The translations under genes were made by a program, and so were the position numbers. From Candidatus Saccharicenans sp. (lineage in GTDB: Bacteria; Acidobacteriota; Aminicenantia; Aminicenantales; Saccharicenantaceae), in assembly GCA_024653405.1 (NCBI GenBank), contig JANLGB010000015.1, positions 9,403-18,533 of the forward strand: a stretch of DNA of 9,131 nucleotides, given 5' to 3'. Below, in pieces: positions 1 through 5,899 of this stretch. The notes under the pieces were generated by a model. It did no database searches and was not told where the DNA came from. It saw only the letters and a list, made by a program, of their open reading frames with translations. Positions within the stretch are counted from its first letter, which is position 1. The number at the start of each line of letters is the position of its first letter.

Positions 1-424
1 ACATGATACCCAGTTCAAGCAGGTTGACGGCAAGATTGAAGAGGTCAAGACCCTGATTCGCGGCAACCTGATCATGACTGCCACCCTGAGCAATGATGAA
101 GCCAAGTTCGCCTTCAACAGCGCCGAGCTCAGTGCCGAAGCCAAGGCGGCCATTGACCGCTTTGTCCAGAGGTTAATCGAGGAAAACAAGGGCGTTTACC
201 TGGAAATCCAGGGCCACACCGATAACACCGGGCCGGAAGAGGTCAATGTCTACCTGGGGCAGAAAAGAGCCGAAGCGGTCATGATGTACCTCTACAAGAC
301 CCACCACATTCCGCTGCGCCGGATGTCGGCCGTGAGCTATGGTAGCTCCAAGCCCGTAGCCGAAAACACCACCCGTGAAGGCCGGGCCAAGAACAGAAGA
401 GTGGAAATCCTGGTTTACGAATAA
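1..424 (+). CDS. OmpA-family peptidoglycan-binding protein, C-terminal part (5' end outside window)
   Basis: The reading frame is open from base 2 and ends at TAA 422-424, so this is the 3' part of a longer gene. The ATG at 74 is internal, not a start. The first roughly 24 residues (HDTQFKQVDGKIEEVKTLIR and onward) look like the end of a charged helical or coiled-coil spacer. An OmpA/MotB C-terminal domain follows. It carries the GHTDNTG motif (Asp codon 221-223), the Arg of QKRAEAV (codon 266-268) and the terminal NRRVEI motif. In this family the Asp and Arg bind the diaminopimelate of peptidoglycan, so the protein probably anchors the outer membrane or a lipoprotein to the wall. The missing N-terminus decides whether it is a porin, a lipoprotein or another OmpA-like protein. 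No clear rho-independent terminator follows. Confidence 0.9.
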   Translation, partial: HDTQFKQVDGKIEEVKTLIRGNLIMTATLSNDEAKFAFNSAELSAEAKAAIDRFVQRLIEENKGVYLEIQGHTDNTGPEEVNVYLGQKRAEAVMMYLYKTHHIPLRRMSAVSYGSSKPVAENTTREGRAKNRRVEILVYE

Positions 425-710
425 ACAGGCAACCACTTTCTTCGGGTTTCAGTTTGAGCCCGGGTCTTTGGATTAAACCGCAGACCCCTGAAAAGAGAGC
501 TGCTTTCTGCCGGTTCTAATTCCAGGCCGTACTGAATTTGCCTGGAAAGACTCATCTATTTAATTAAATTAGCCGGCTGTTCTTATCAGGAAGGAAAATT
601 TGTTTCTCCGCCTTCTTTTCTAAACTTTAACCTTGGAGGCGAAGTGGCGTTCCTTTTCTCCACCTTTGGCCTAAAGGATGTCCGCCGACCATTGTCGACT
701 CTGTTGCCGA
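425..710. other. Convergent intergenic gap with one inverted repeat
   Basis: This 286-base gap separates the converging ompA-like and pflX-like genes. I see no convincing gene. An 8-bp perfect inverted repeat, TTCCAGGC (520-527) and GCCTGGAA (540-547) with a 12-base loop, lies about 95 bases after the ompA-like stop. No T-run follows on either strand, so it is not a classical intrinsic terminator, although it may act as an RNA 3'-end stem. An AT-rich patch (553-570) follows it. Confidence 0.45.
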
Positions 711-1703
711 TTAATTTTTCCAGCGGAAGGGCTGCTTTCTTCGGAAGTCGGGCACCAGGTGTTCGTCAGGTTCAAAGGGCTCGGGCTGCAGGAAAAGGTT
801 CTCAAAACCCAAATCCAGGGCTTTCTCCATTACCCGGTGGTATTCTTCCCGGGTTATTTCTCTCTGAATTTCAGCCGGGGCTTTATAGCAGGGATGGTAC
901 TGGCTCATCAGACTGAGCCCGACTGAGGTGGACAGGTTCCCGGCAATCCATTCCAGCACCCGGATGGAATCATCGGCCGCGCCGGGAAGCACCAGGTGCC
1001 TGATTATCAAGCCCTGCCGGGCAATTTCCCGGTCGTCCAGCACCAGGTCTGGTTGCTGACAGTACATTTCCTGCAGGGCCTGTCTGGCCTTATCGAAATA
1101 ATCAGGAGCTGAGGAGTAGCGGCGAGAAAGTTCGGAAGAAACATATTTCAGGTCGGGAAGGTAAATGTCCACAATTCCCCGCAACAGCTCCACCACTTCC
1201 AGCGAGTCGTAGCCGTTGGAATTATATACCAGGGGGATGGACAGGCCTTGCTGGTAGGCCAGGCGCAAAGCTCTTAGAATCGGCAGGATGACGTGGGTGG
1301 GGGAGACCAGGTTGACATTCAAAGCGCCCTGGCCTTGGAGTTCCAGCATCAGGGAAGCCAGCTGGTCGTCAGTCAGGAGCTGTCCCTCATTGAGCCAGCT
1401 AAGCTGGAAGTTCTGGCAGAACAGGCATTTCAGATTGCAACCGGTGAAAAAGATGGTACCGGAACCCCGGGCTCCGGCTGGCAGACCGCGACCGCTGAGC
1501 ACCGGTTCCTCGCCAAAATGGAGCAGGCCGACTGACACCCGGGCCAGGCTGCCGGTCTGGCAGACGCCGGTCTGCCCTCTGGTACGGTTGACGTGGCATT
1601 CCCTCGGGCAGAGAGTACAGTCAGCTTCAAGCGGGGCTAGCCTGGCCAGGGCCCGGTCCACGGATTCCAGTTTCCGCTCCAGGAAAAAATCTCTGTTGAC
1701 CAT
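711..1703 (-). CDS. Radical SAM protein, PflX / COG1313 type
   Basis: A 330-residue protein of the radical SAM superfamily, resembling the pyruvate formate-lyase activase-like group called PflX (COG1313). The SAM-binding [4Fe-4S] motif CxxxCxxC is GCNLKCLFC (Cys89, 93, 96), followed by QNFQLS as in this group. An N-terminal Cys cluster (Cys29, 32, 36, 48; CTLCPRECHVNRTRGQTGVC) precedes it and may hold a second metal site; this too is characteristic of the group. Later landmarks are YNSNGYDS and DIYLPDLKY in the barrel. The substrate of this family is not established to my knowledge. A TTG at 1709 is possible, but ATG 1703 is preferred: it has GGA eight bases upstream. A TATAAT sequence lies at 1722-1727. 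No glycyl-radical enzyme or AMMECR1/Memo partner is adjacent, so the target is unknown. The family call is firm; the function is not. Confidence 0.88.
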   Translation of the reverse strand: MVNRDFFLERKLESVDRALARLAPLEADCTLCPRECHVNRTRGQTGVCQTGSLARVSVGLLHFGEEPVLSGRGLPAGARGSGTIFFTGCNLKCLFCQNFQLSWLNEGQLLTDDQLASLMLELQGQGALNVNLVSPTHVILPILRALRLAYQQGLSIPLVYNSNGYDSLEVVELLRGIVDIYLPDLKYVSSELSRRYSSAPDYFDKARQALQEMYCQQPDLVLDDREIARQGLIIRHLVLPGAADDSIRVLEWIAGNLSTSVGLSLMSQYHPCYKAPAEIQREITREEYHRVMEKALDLGFENLFLQPEPFEPDEHLVPDFRRKQPFRWKN

Positions 1704-1721
1704 CGTCAATTTTCCAGGCTC

Positions 1722-1727
1722 ATTATA
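1722..1727 (-). promoter_or_regulatory. Candidate -10 box for the PflX-like gene
   Basis: Read on the minus strand this is a perfect TATAAT. It lies 18 bases upstream of ATG 1703, so transcription would start only about 12 bases before the start codon. No good -35 hexamer is found at 16-18 bases (ctgcct at 1745-1750 is poor). The call is therefore weak. Confidence 0.3.
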
Positions 1728-2034
1728 GCAGAGCCGAGGCCAATAGGCAGCCTGATAAACAGGCAGAAGCCAGCGGATTTTATGGTAATCAAAGCCGGGC
1801 CGGGGCCCTCGGGACAGGTTTGATGAAAGTCATAATTCCAATCTCGGGCCAAGGAGGCTTCTGGTCGGGTGCTTGATTCGTTTTATTTAATAGAGCCTGA
1901 GTTCAGTCGGCCGCGTTTGGAAGTTCCCTTTGACTGCCAGGTGGCTACTGGTAGCTGGCCGTGGTGGTCCATTTACTTCGACCGGGCTGGATGTCCTGAA
2001 ACTCTGACTGGGGTCTCTTTAGCTTCTAAATTAC
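1728..2034. other. Divergent intergenic region, no convincing gene
   Basis: This is most of the 400-base gap between the PflX-like gene and dedA. It contains a small stem, GCCTG (1750-1754) / CAGGC (1760-1764), and a GC-rich patch around 1796-1812. It also contains GGCCAAGGAGGC at 1847-1858, a 12-mer that recurs at 7255-7266. A 71-codon plus-strand frame begins with GTG 1869 and ends at TGA 2082-2084. An AGGAGG lies 11 bases before that GTG, which is long for a ribosome binding site. The peptide (rich in Trp, Pro and Ser) matches nothing I recognise, and its 3' part runs through the dedA promoter. I do not call it as a gene. Confidence 0.4.
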
Positions 2035-2063
2035 TTGTCAGCCCGGCTAAAAATAAGTATAGT
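2035..2063 (+). promoter_or_regulatory. Sigma70-like promoter of dedA
   Basis: TTGTCA (2035-2040), a spacer of exactly 17 bases, then TATAGT (2058-2063). Each hexamer matches the consensus at 5 of 6 positions. The predicted transcript starts near 2070, giving a leader of about 40 bases before the dedA start at 2111. This is one of the best promoter matches in the window. Confidence 0.65.
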
Positions 2064-2110
2064 GAATTACCCGTAAAAAATTGATCTCGGCCAACGGGGA
2101 AGAACGCTAA

Positions 2111-2779
2111 TTGATAGAGCTAATTAAGAAGCTGTTTGACATAGCCATCCACCTGGACCGCTATGTGGTGGACATAATTAACCAGTATGGCCTCTGGACC
2201 TATCTGATCCTGTTTGTGGTCATTTTCTCGGAAACCGGGTTCGTGGTCACACCCTTTTTCCCGGGCGACTCGCTGTTGTTTGCCGTTGGAGCGCTGGCGG
2301 CCATCGGAAACTTAAATATCTGGGGTCTGTTCCTGCTTCTTTCCCTGGCTGCCTTTTTGGGCAATATCACCAACTACTGGATTGGCTCCAAGGTCGGGCC
2401 CGGAGTCTTCAAAAAAGAAAAAGGCCGCTTTTTTAATAAAGAATACCTGGATAAAACCCACCGCTTTTACGAAAAATATGGCAGCCTGACCATCATCGTG
2501 GCTCGGTTTATGCCTTTTATTCGGACCTTTGCCCCTTTTGTGGCCGGGATAGGTCGGATGACCTATGCCCGATTCCTGGTCTACAGCCTGGCCGGCAGCC
2601 TGCTCTGGGTGTCGCTTTTTCTGTTCGGAGGATATTTCTTCGGCAACATTCCGGTGATCAAAAAGAATTTTTCGCTGGTAATAGTGGCCATAATCTTGAT
2701 CTCGGTGGTTCCGGCAGCCGTTAGCGTTCTCCGGAAAAAAGGACAGAAGAAAACCGGCAGCGACAGTCCGACCGGCTGA
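2111..2779 (+). CDS. dedA: DedA-family inner membrane protein
   Basis: A 222-residue integral membrane protein of the DedA (SNARE-associated / VTT) family, which includes E. coli YqjA, YghB and DedA. Members maintain proton-motive force and envelope integrity, and some flip undecaprenyl phosphate or phospholipids. The N-terminal half has the hallmark ETGFVVTPFFPGDSLLF. Residues equivalent to those essential in YqjA are present with a constant offset of two: Glu41, Asp53, Arg132 and Arg138 (in ARFMPFIRTFAPFVAG). Hydrophobic spans lie at about 28-40, 55-92, 127-147, 155-176 and 188-208, with a Lys-rich tail. TTG at 2111 is the start: the preceding codon in frame is TAA (2108-2110), and no ATG, GTG or TTG follows early enough. 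A GGGGA lies 10 bases upstream. Length and start agree with E. coli DedA. The precise substrate cannot be read from sequence. Confidence 0.92.
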   Translation: MIELIKKLFDIAIHLDRYVVDIINQYGLWTYLILFVVIFSETGFVVTPFFPGDSLLFAVGALAAIGNLNIWGLFLLLSLAAFLGNITNYWIGSKVGPGVFKKEKGRFFNKEYLDKTHRFYEKYGSLTIIVARFMPFIRTFAPFVAGIGRMTYARFLVYSLAGSLLWVSLFLFGGYFFGNIPVIKKNFSLVIVAIILISVVPAAVSVLRKKGQKKTGSDSPTG

Positions 2780-2920
2780 TTCAGGCTTCAGCATCCTGTG
2801 GTTGAGGGGGAAGAAGGTTCGCTTTTAAGGACAGGGTGGCCAGGAATTTTTCCCAGGAAAAGATTGGTGCCGTAAATATTCAGCTCTCATCTTGGGGCCC
2901 AAAAAATCCGACCCTAAGTC

Positions 2921-3742
2921 TCAATTCTTTTTCTGGTTTAGGAATTTTTCCGGTGGCCAGCATTTTTTCAGGCTTTCCAGGAGCTGGTGTCCCAGGTGCA
3001 GCTGGGCCGTTCGGTCTATCTGCAGCGGGGTGACCGACACCCAACCCCGGTCCACTACCTGGACGTCAGAATCCTTCGGGCCAACTGCTTTCGGGTTGCC
3101 CACGCCGATCCAGAAATAGGTTTTTCCCCGGGGGTCTCGTTTCCTGATCAGCTCGGGTGAGTAACGTTTTTCTCCCAGGCGGGTGATCTTGATGCCTTTA
3201 ACCGGAAAGGGGGGGATGTTTATGTTGAGATAGACCCGGTGAGGCAGGGCGTTCTTCAAGATGGTTTCGACCATCGGCCTGAGCAGCGAGGCCGCGCCCC
3301 TGAAATCGTATAAACTGCCGTTCCTGGTGCGCTTTCCTAAATGGGAGACGGCCAGGGATGGAATGCCCATGAAAGTTCCCTGGAGGGCGGCGGCCACAGT
3401 CCCTGAATAAGAAACGTCCTGGCAGCCGAGATTAGCCCCCCTGTTAATGCCAGAAATAAGCAGGTCGGGTCGCCGGGGAAGTATGTGCCGCAAAGCAATA
3501 TAGACGCAGTCCGCCGGCGTGCCATCGACGGCATAAGTATTCCTGTTGATTTTTTCGGCCCGCAGGGGCCGGCGCAGGGTCAGAGCCAGTGAAATGGAAC
3601 TCTTCTCTCGGTCGGGAGCGACGATGTAAACCTGCCCGATTTGACTCAGTTCTTCGGCCAGGGCGGTGATACCCGGGGAAAAATAGCCATCATCATTGGT
3701 CAGCAAAAATAGGGGTTGTTGTTTCTTAATTTTCAGGGTCAT
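2921..3742 (-). CDS. surE: SurE 5'/3'-nucleotidase (stationary-phase survival protein)
   Basis: A 273-residue cytoplasmic, metal-dependent phosphatase that removes phosphate from nucleoside monophosphates. The family signature LLTNDDG lies near the N-terminus. The metal ligands align with E. coli SurE: Asp17 and Asp18 (NDDG), Ser48 in DREKSSIS, and Asn100 in SGINRGANLG. The conserved VDGTPADCV and YSGTVAAALQG segments are also present. The start is taken as ATG 3742, which has AGGAAAAG (3743-3750) directly before it. The frame continues upstream to a TTG at 3772, but that codon lacks a ribosome binding site and would lie about five bases from the predicted transcription start. In many Proteobacteria surE sits with pcm, nlpD and rpoS; here it lies downstream of a MerR-like gene and tRNA-Pro instead. 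No clear terminator is visible in the convergent gap with dedA. Confidence 0.95.
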   Translation of the reverse strand: MTLKIKKQQPLFLLTNDDGYFSPGITALAEELSQIGQVYIVAPDREKSSISLALTLRRPLRAEKINRNTYAVDGTPADCVYIALRHILPRRPDLLISGINRGANLGCQDVSYSGTVAAALQGTFMGIPSLAVSHLGKRTRNGSLYDFRGAASLLRPMVETILKNALPHRVYLNINIPPFPVKGIKITRLGEKRYSPELIRKRDPRGKTYFWIGVGNPKAVGPKDSDVQVVDRGWVSVTPLQIDRTAQLHLGHQLLESLKKCWPPEKFLNQKKN

Positions 3743-3783
3743 CTTTTCCTGCTGGCTCCAGTCGTCAGACAAAATTTCGATAT

Positions 3784-3812
3784 ATTATAGAAGAAATGTC
3801 TTTAATTATCCA
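3784..3812 (-). promoter_or_regulatory. Promoter of surE
   Basis: Minus strand: TGGATA (3807-3812, 4 of 6 matches), a 17-base spacer, then a perfect TATAAT (3784-3789). The predicted transcript starts near 3777, leaving a leader of about 35 bases to ATG 3742. This supports the ATG over the upstream TTG as the surE start. Confidence 0.5.
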
Positions 3813-3902
3813 CACCGTAAGACCCGGGGCCAGGTTAATTAGGATGCCTCCCGCCCAAATAGACGAGGTTGAGTCGCCCGGATATCTCTCCCTGGTGAAC
3901 AG

Positions 3903-3931
3903 TTGCTTTATTTCTAATTCTTTAATAAAAT
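3903..3931 (+). promoter_or_regulatory. Promoter of the DUF2892 gene
   Basis: TTGCTT (3903-3908), a 17-base spacer, then TAAAAT (3926-3931, 5 of 6 matches). The predicted start near 3938 leaves a short leader that holds the strong ribosome binding site. Confidence 0.45.
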
Positions 3932-3950
3932 TGCCCCATAAGCTACATTA

Positions 3951-3959
3951 AAAGGAGGG
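3951..3959 (+). promoter_or_regulatory. Strong Shine-Dalgarno site of the DUF2892 gene
   Basis: AAAGGAGGG ends four bases before ATG 3964. It is the best ribosome binding site in the window. It fixes the start of this short gene and argues that the small protein is made. Confidence 0.8.
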
Positions 3960-3963
3960 CCAA

Positions 3964-4158
3964 ATGAACGTCGGGCTGGCCGATGCCATAATTCGCTTGA
4001 TCGTGGGCTGGGTTTTCATCCACCTGACCCCGGTTCTCAAGGTAAAAACTGGCAAGGTGTTGCGCTGGATTCTGATCATCCTGGGGGTGATCCTGGTCTT
4101 GACGGCTGTTACCCGCTATTGCGGTCTGTACACCATTCTTAAAATCAACACCCTGTAA
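3964..4158 (+). CDS. Small DUF2892-type (YgaP-like) inner membrane protein
   Basis: A 64-residue protein with two membrane helices (about residues 8-24 and 33-50) and a short polar loop between them (KVKTGK). The opening NVGLADAIIRLIVGW matches the start of DUF2892 proteins, which usually read NvG..DR.iR...G. The end RYCGLYTILKINT matches their closing motif, usually GfCPlY.llGinT. This is the membrane part of YgaP without its rhodanese domain; its function in free-standing form is unknown. The single Cys53 is the conserved one. The usual Pro of CPLY is Gly here and the usual Gly before INT is Lys. The gene is transcribed alone, opposite to surE on one side and to the tRNA on the other, and sits between them. 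Confidence 0.85.
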   Translation: MNVGLADAIIRLIVGWVFIHLTPVLKVKTGKVLRWILIILGVILVLTAVTRYCGLYTILKINTL

Positions 4159-4256
4159 AAGACCTGACCTGGCTGGAATCCGTTCAACCAGACCGTTGTT
4201 TGGAGGGCAAGCACAAGACTTGATTGGCGGAAGTTGCCGCTTATCGCTGCTGGGCT

Positions 4257-4267
4257 AAATAAAAAAA
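4257..4267 (-). terminator. U-rich tract directly after tRNA-Pro
   Basis: On the minus strand TTTTTTTATTT follows the discriminator base of the tRNA without a gap. The tRNA's own acceptor and T stems could serve as the upstream hairpin, so the transcript probably ends or is trimmed here. No separate hairpin precedes the T-run. Confidence 0.5.
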
Positions 4268-4341
4268 TCGGGACGAGCGGATTTGAACCGCTGACCCCAT
4301 GCACCCCAAGCATGTGCGCTACCAGGCTGCGCCACGTCCCG
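4268..4341 (-). tRNA. tRNA-Pro (anticodon GGG)
   Basis: The minus strand folds as a complete cloverleaf. The acceptor stem is CGGGACG/CGTCCCG with discriminator A. The D stem is GCGC/GCGC with loop AGCCTGGTA, the anticodon stem is CATGC/GCATG with loop TTGGGGT, and the T stem is AGCGG/CCGCT with loop TTCAAAT. The anticodon GGG (4305-4307) reads CCC and CCU. C1-G72 and G37 are typical of proline tRNAs. The 3' CCA is not encoded and must be added by CCA-adding enzyme. The gene begins 23 bases after the stop of the MerR-like gene on the same strand, with no separate promoter visible between, so the two are probably co-transcribed. No integrase or attachment-site repeat is seen beside it. Confidence 0.96.
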
Positions 4342-4364
4342 ATTGGCGATAAGGGTAAATTAAT

Positions 4365-4751
4365 TTAGCCTTTTTTGCCCTTTTTTTCAAGGGCCTGGAG
4401 AATTTCGGTCAGCTCTTCCTTGATCTGGGCCAGGGCCGAATAGAGTTTTTCCGGGGGAATCTTATCAGTCTTGAACCCGAATTCCTCTTCGATCTTTCTT
4501 CTGATGCCGGCGCTGGTCAGGGTGTTTTCTTCCAGAAGCTCTTTCAATCGCAGGATTATCAGTACATCCTTCTGTCGGTAAATCTGTTGGCCGCGGGCTG
4601 TCTGGCCGGCAAAAAACAGCGGGAATTCCCTTTCCCATTCCTTGACCGTCTCCGGGCTAATTTTCAGCAGACGGCAGACTTCCTCCAAGGAAAAAATTAA
4701 TTTCTTATTTATGGCTTCTCTCAGGCTGTTGGCTTTCTGTTCCTGGGTCAT
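4365..4751 (-). CDS. MerR-like transcriptional regulator
   Basis: A 128-residue DNA-binding protein. Residues about 18-43 (FSLEEVCRLLKISPETVKEW) form the MerR-type helix-turn-helix. Residues about 49-75 (GQTARGQQIYRQKDV, then LRLKELLEE) form the wing and second helical part, and a helical charged tail ends in Lys-rich KKGKKG. No Cys cluster or effector domain follows, so it is not a mercury or redox sensor of the classical kind. It resembles the short MerR-like protein that I recall next to ihfA and tRNA-Pro upstream of surE in Geobacter-type genomes; its role there is not known to me. It starts at ATG 4751, with only a weak ribosome binding site upstream. Its stop lies 23 bases before tRNA-Pro. 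It could regulate itself and the tRNA, but nothing in the sequence proves this. Confidence 0.85.
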   Translation of the reverse strand: MTQEQKANSLREAINKKLIFSLEEVCRLLKISPETVKEWEREFPLFFAGQTARGQQIYRQKDVLIILRLKELLEENTLTSAGIRRKIEEEFGFKTDKIPPEKLYSALAQIKEELTEILQALEKKGKKG

Positions 4752-4768
4752 GAGCAGCTGTCTTCAAA

Positions 4769-4797
4769 ACATTAACACTTAACCGTCAGGACGTCAA
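4769..4797 (-). promoter_or_regulatory. Candidate promoter of the MerR-like gene and tRNA-Pro
   Basis: Minus strand: TTGACG (4792-4797, 5 of 6 matches), a 17-base spacer, then TAATGT (4769-4774, 3 of 6). The -35 is good and the -10 is poor, a combination often seen where an activator helps. It lies in the 64-base gap after the cyanophycinase gene, so read-through from that gene is also possible. Confidence 0.4.
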
Positions 4798-4815
4798 GAA
4801 TAAGCTGGCCTTTGC

Positions 4816-5715
4816 TCAAAGGGGCCGCCTTTTCTTCAGGTCAAAGCGCTCGCCTTCCAGCAGGACGTGCATGATCATGCCCCGGATGGACAGGGCCTTA
4901 TCGCCGCGAACTTCGACCCGGGCTCGCCCGGAGTCATAAACAATGACATTCCGGTAGCCGACGACTTCAAAAGTTTCGTCGGGGTTGACGATTATGGCCG
5001 TAGCTTCATCAATGCCCACGCCCACCAGTTCCGGATGGCCGGCGATGATGCTGATCAGCCGATTGTGCCTCTTGCGGGTGGCGAAATGCTGGTCGATGAT
5101 AGCCGATTTGATCAGGCCCAGGCCCCGGGCCACGATGATGTTGCCGGCCTCTATCGTCTCGAATTCATGACCTTCTTCCGGTTTTCTGACCTCGTCGCCG
5201 GTAATCATCAGCTCGCTCATGGCGGCTGCCCCGGCGCTGGTCCCGCCAATAACCGCTCCTTTCTGATAAAGTTCTTTAATCATCTTATGGATGGGGGTGT
5301 CCAGGATAGCCTCGGTAATCCTGGTCTGGACTCCGCCGGAGAAAAAAATCCCGCCACTTTCGGCCAGCAGCCTGGCGTTGGAGTAGTTTTCAGCTTCTTT
5401 GCGGCTGAAGTTGTAATAGGCAACTTCTTTGGCTCCCAGCTGCTTGAATTCTTCTACCAGGCTGCGTCCGGTTTCATCCGGAGTGGCGCTGGCCATTGGC
5501 AGGACCACAATCCGGCCGCTGCCAACCCGGCTGGCCATGTCCACGAAACGTTTCATCATCGGTTCCGGCCTGGTCCCGCCGCCGATGATGAAAAGATAAC
5601 CGCGCGGACGGCCCTGGGCCAGAGCGGTGCTGACCGCCAGAATCAGGACCAGAAGAACGGTCAGAATGACACAGGTCGCATATTTGAAGATCCATATTAA
5701 ACGTTTCTTGCTCAT
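4816..5715 (-). CDS. Exported cyanophycinase (peptidase family S51)
   Basis: A 299-residue protein with a Sec signal peptide: KKR at residues 3-5, a hydrophobic stretch at about 13-30, and likely cleavage after STALA (Ala33). The mature part is a class I glutamine amidotransferase-like serine peptidase that cuts cyanophycin (multi-L-arginyl-poly-aspartate) to beta-Asp-Arg. The nucleophile is Ser160 in GGTSAGAAAMS, and Gln130 lies in GGVQTR. The segment DQHFATRKRHNR has exactly the spacing of Synechocystis CphB Asp172, His174, Arg178, Arg180 and Arg183 (here Asp208, His210, Arg214, 216, 219). Glu237 in GIDEATAI matches Glu201. All catalytic and substrate-binding residues therefore appear present. 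The start is taken as ATG 5715, with AGGAG (5722-5726) six bases upstream; ATG 5718 or TTG 5730 are less likely. No cyanophycin synthetase is in the window. Export suggests use of external polymer, as with CphE enzymes. Confidence 0.93.
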   Translation of the reverse strand: MSKKRLIWIFKYATCVILTVLLVLILAVSTALAQGRPRGYLFIIGGGTRPEPMMKRFVDMASRVGSGRIVVLPMASATPDETGRSLVEEFKQLGAKEVAYYNFSRKEAENYSNARLLAESGGIFFSGGVQTRITEAILDTPIHKMIKELYQKGAVIGGTSAGAAAMSELMITGDEVRKPEEGHEFETIEAGNIIVARGLGLIKSAIIDQHFATRKRHNRLISIIAGHPELVGVGIDEATAIIVNPDETFEVVGYRNVIVYDSGRARVEVRGDKALSIRGMIMHVLLEGERFDLKKRRPL

Positions 5716-5824
5716 CATTTGCTCCTGCAAGTTATTTTAATGGAATTAGCCCCTAATAAAAAGTGTTATAAAATTTAAGGCGGGTTCGGGCCTGATGGTC
5801 CAGATCTTTCAAACGGCGGCGGCT

Positions 5825-5852
5825 ATGAAAACGAGGCCGATGATAATATAAT
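5825..5852 (+). promoter_or_regulatory. Promoter of rarA
   Basis: ATGAAA (5825-5830, 4 of 6 matches to the -35 consensus), a 16-base spacer, then a perfect TATAAT (5847-5852) in an AT-rich patch. The predicted transcript starts near 5859, about 40 bases before ATG 5900. Confidence 0.5.
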
Positions 5853-5899
5853 AAAAACGCCCTGGTGGCGGCCGGTTGAAATTATTCTCAGGGGTGGTC

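Noticed and set aside
520..547. Perfect 8-bp inverted repeat as an intrinsic terminator of the ompA-like gene
   Set aside because: No T-run follows on either strand and it lies about 95 bases past the stop, so terminator status is not supported.
644..916. 90-codon plus-strand frame starting GTG with a GGAGG just upstream
   Set aside because: Most of it lies antisense within the 3' part of the PflX-like gene, its composition (Gly, Pro, Ser, Arg rich) is that of a shadow frame, and no family is recognisable. The ribosome binding site match is probably chance.
1869..2084. 71-codon plus-strand frame starting GTG in the pflX-dedA gap
   Set aside because: The AGGAGG is 11 bases away, the peptide resembles nothing known to me, and its end covers the strong dedA promoter. 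It is retained only as a note in the gap entry.
4268..4341. tRNA-Pro as an integration site for a mobile element
   Set aside because: No integrase gene, no direct repeat of the tRNA 3' end and no phage-like gene is present on either side within the window.
4867..5700. 277-codon plus-strand frame
   Set aside because: It is exactly antisense to the cyanophycinase, which has every expected catalytic residue; the plus frame is its shadow.
5734..5762. TTTTTA-17-TAAAAT on the minus strand as promoter of the cyanophycinase gene
   Set aside because: The -35 matches only 3 of 6 positions in an AT-rich patch where such matches arise easily; another -10-like word (TATAAC, 5765-5770) competes. There is probably a promoter here, but I cannot place it.
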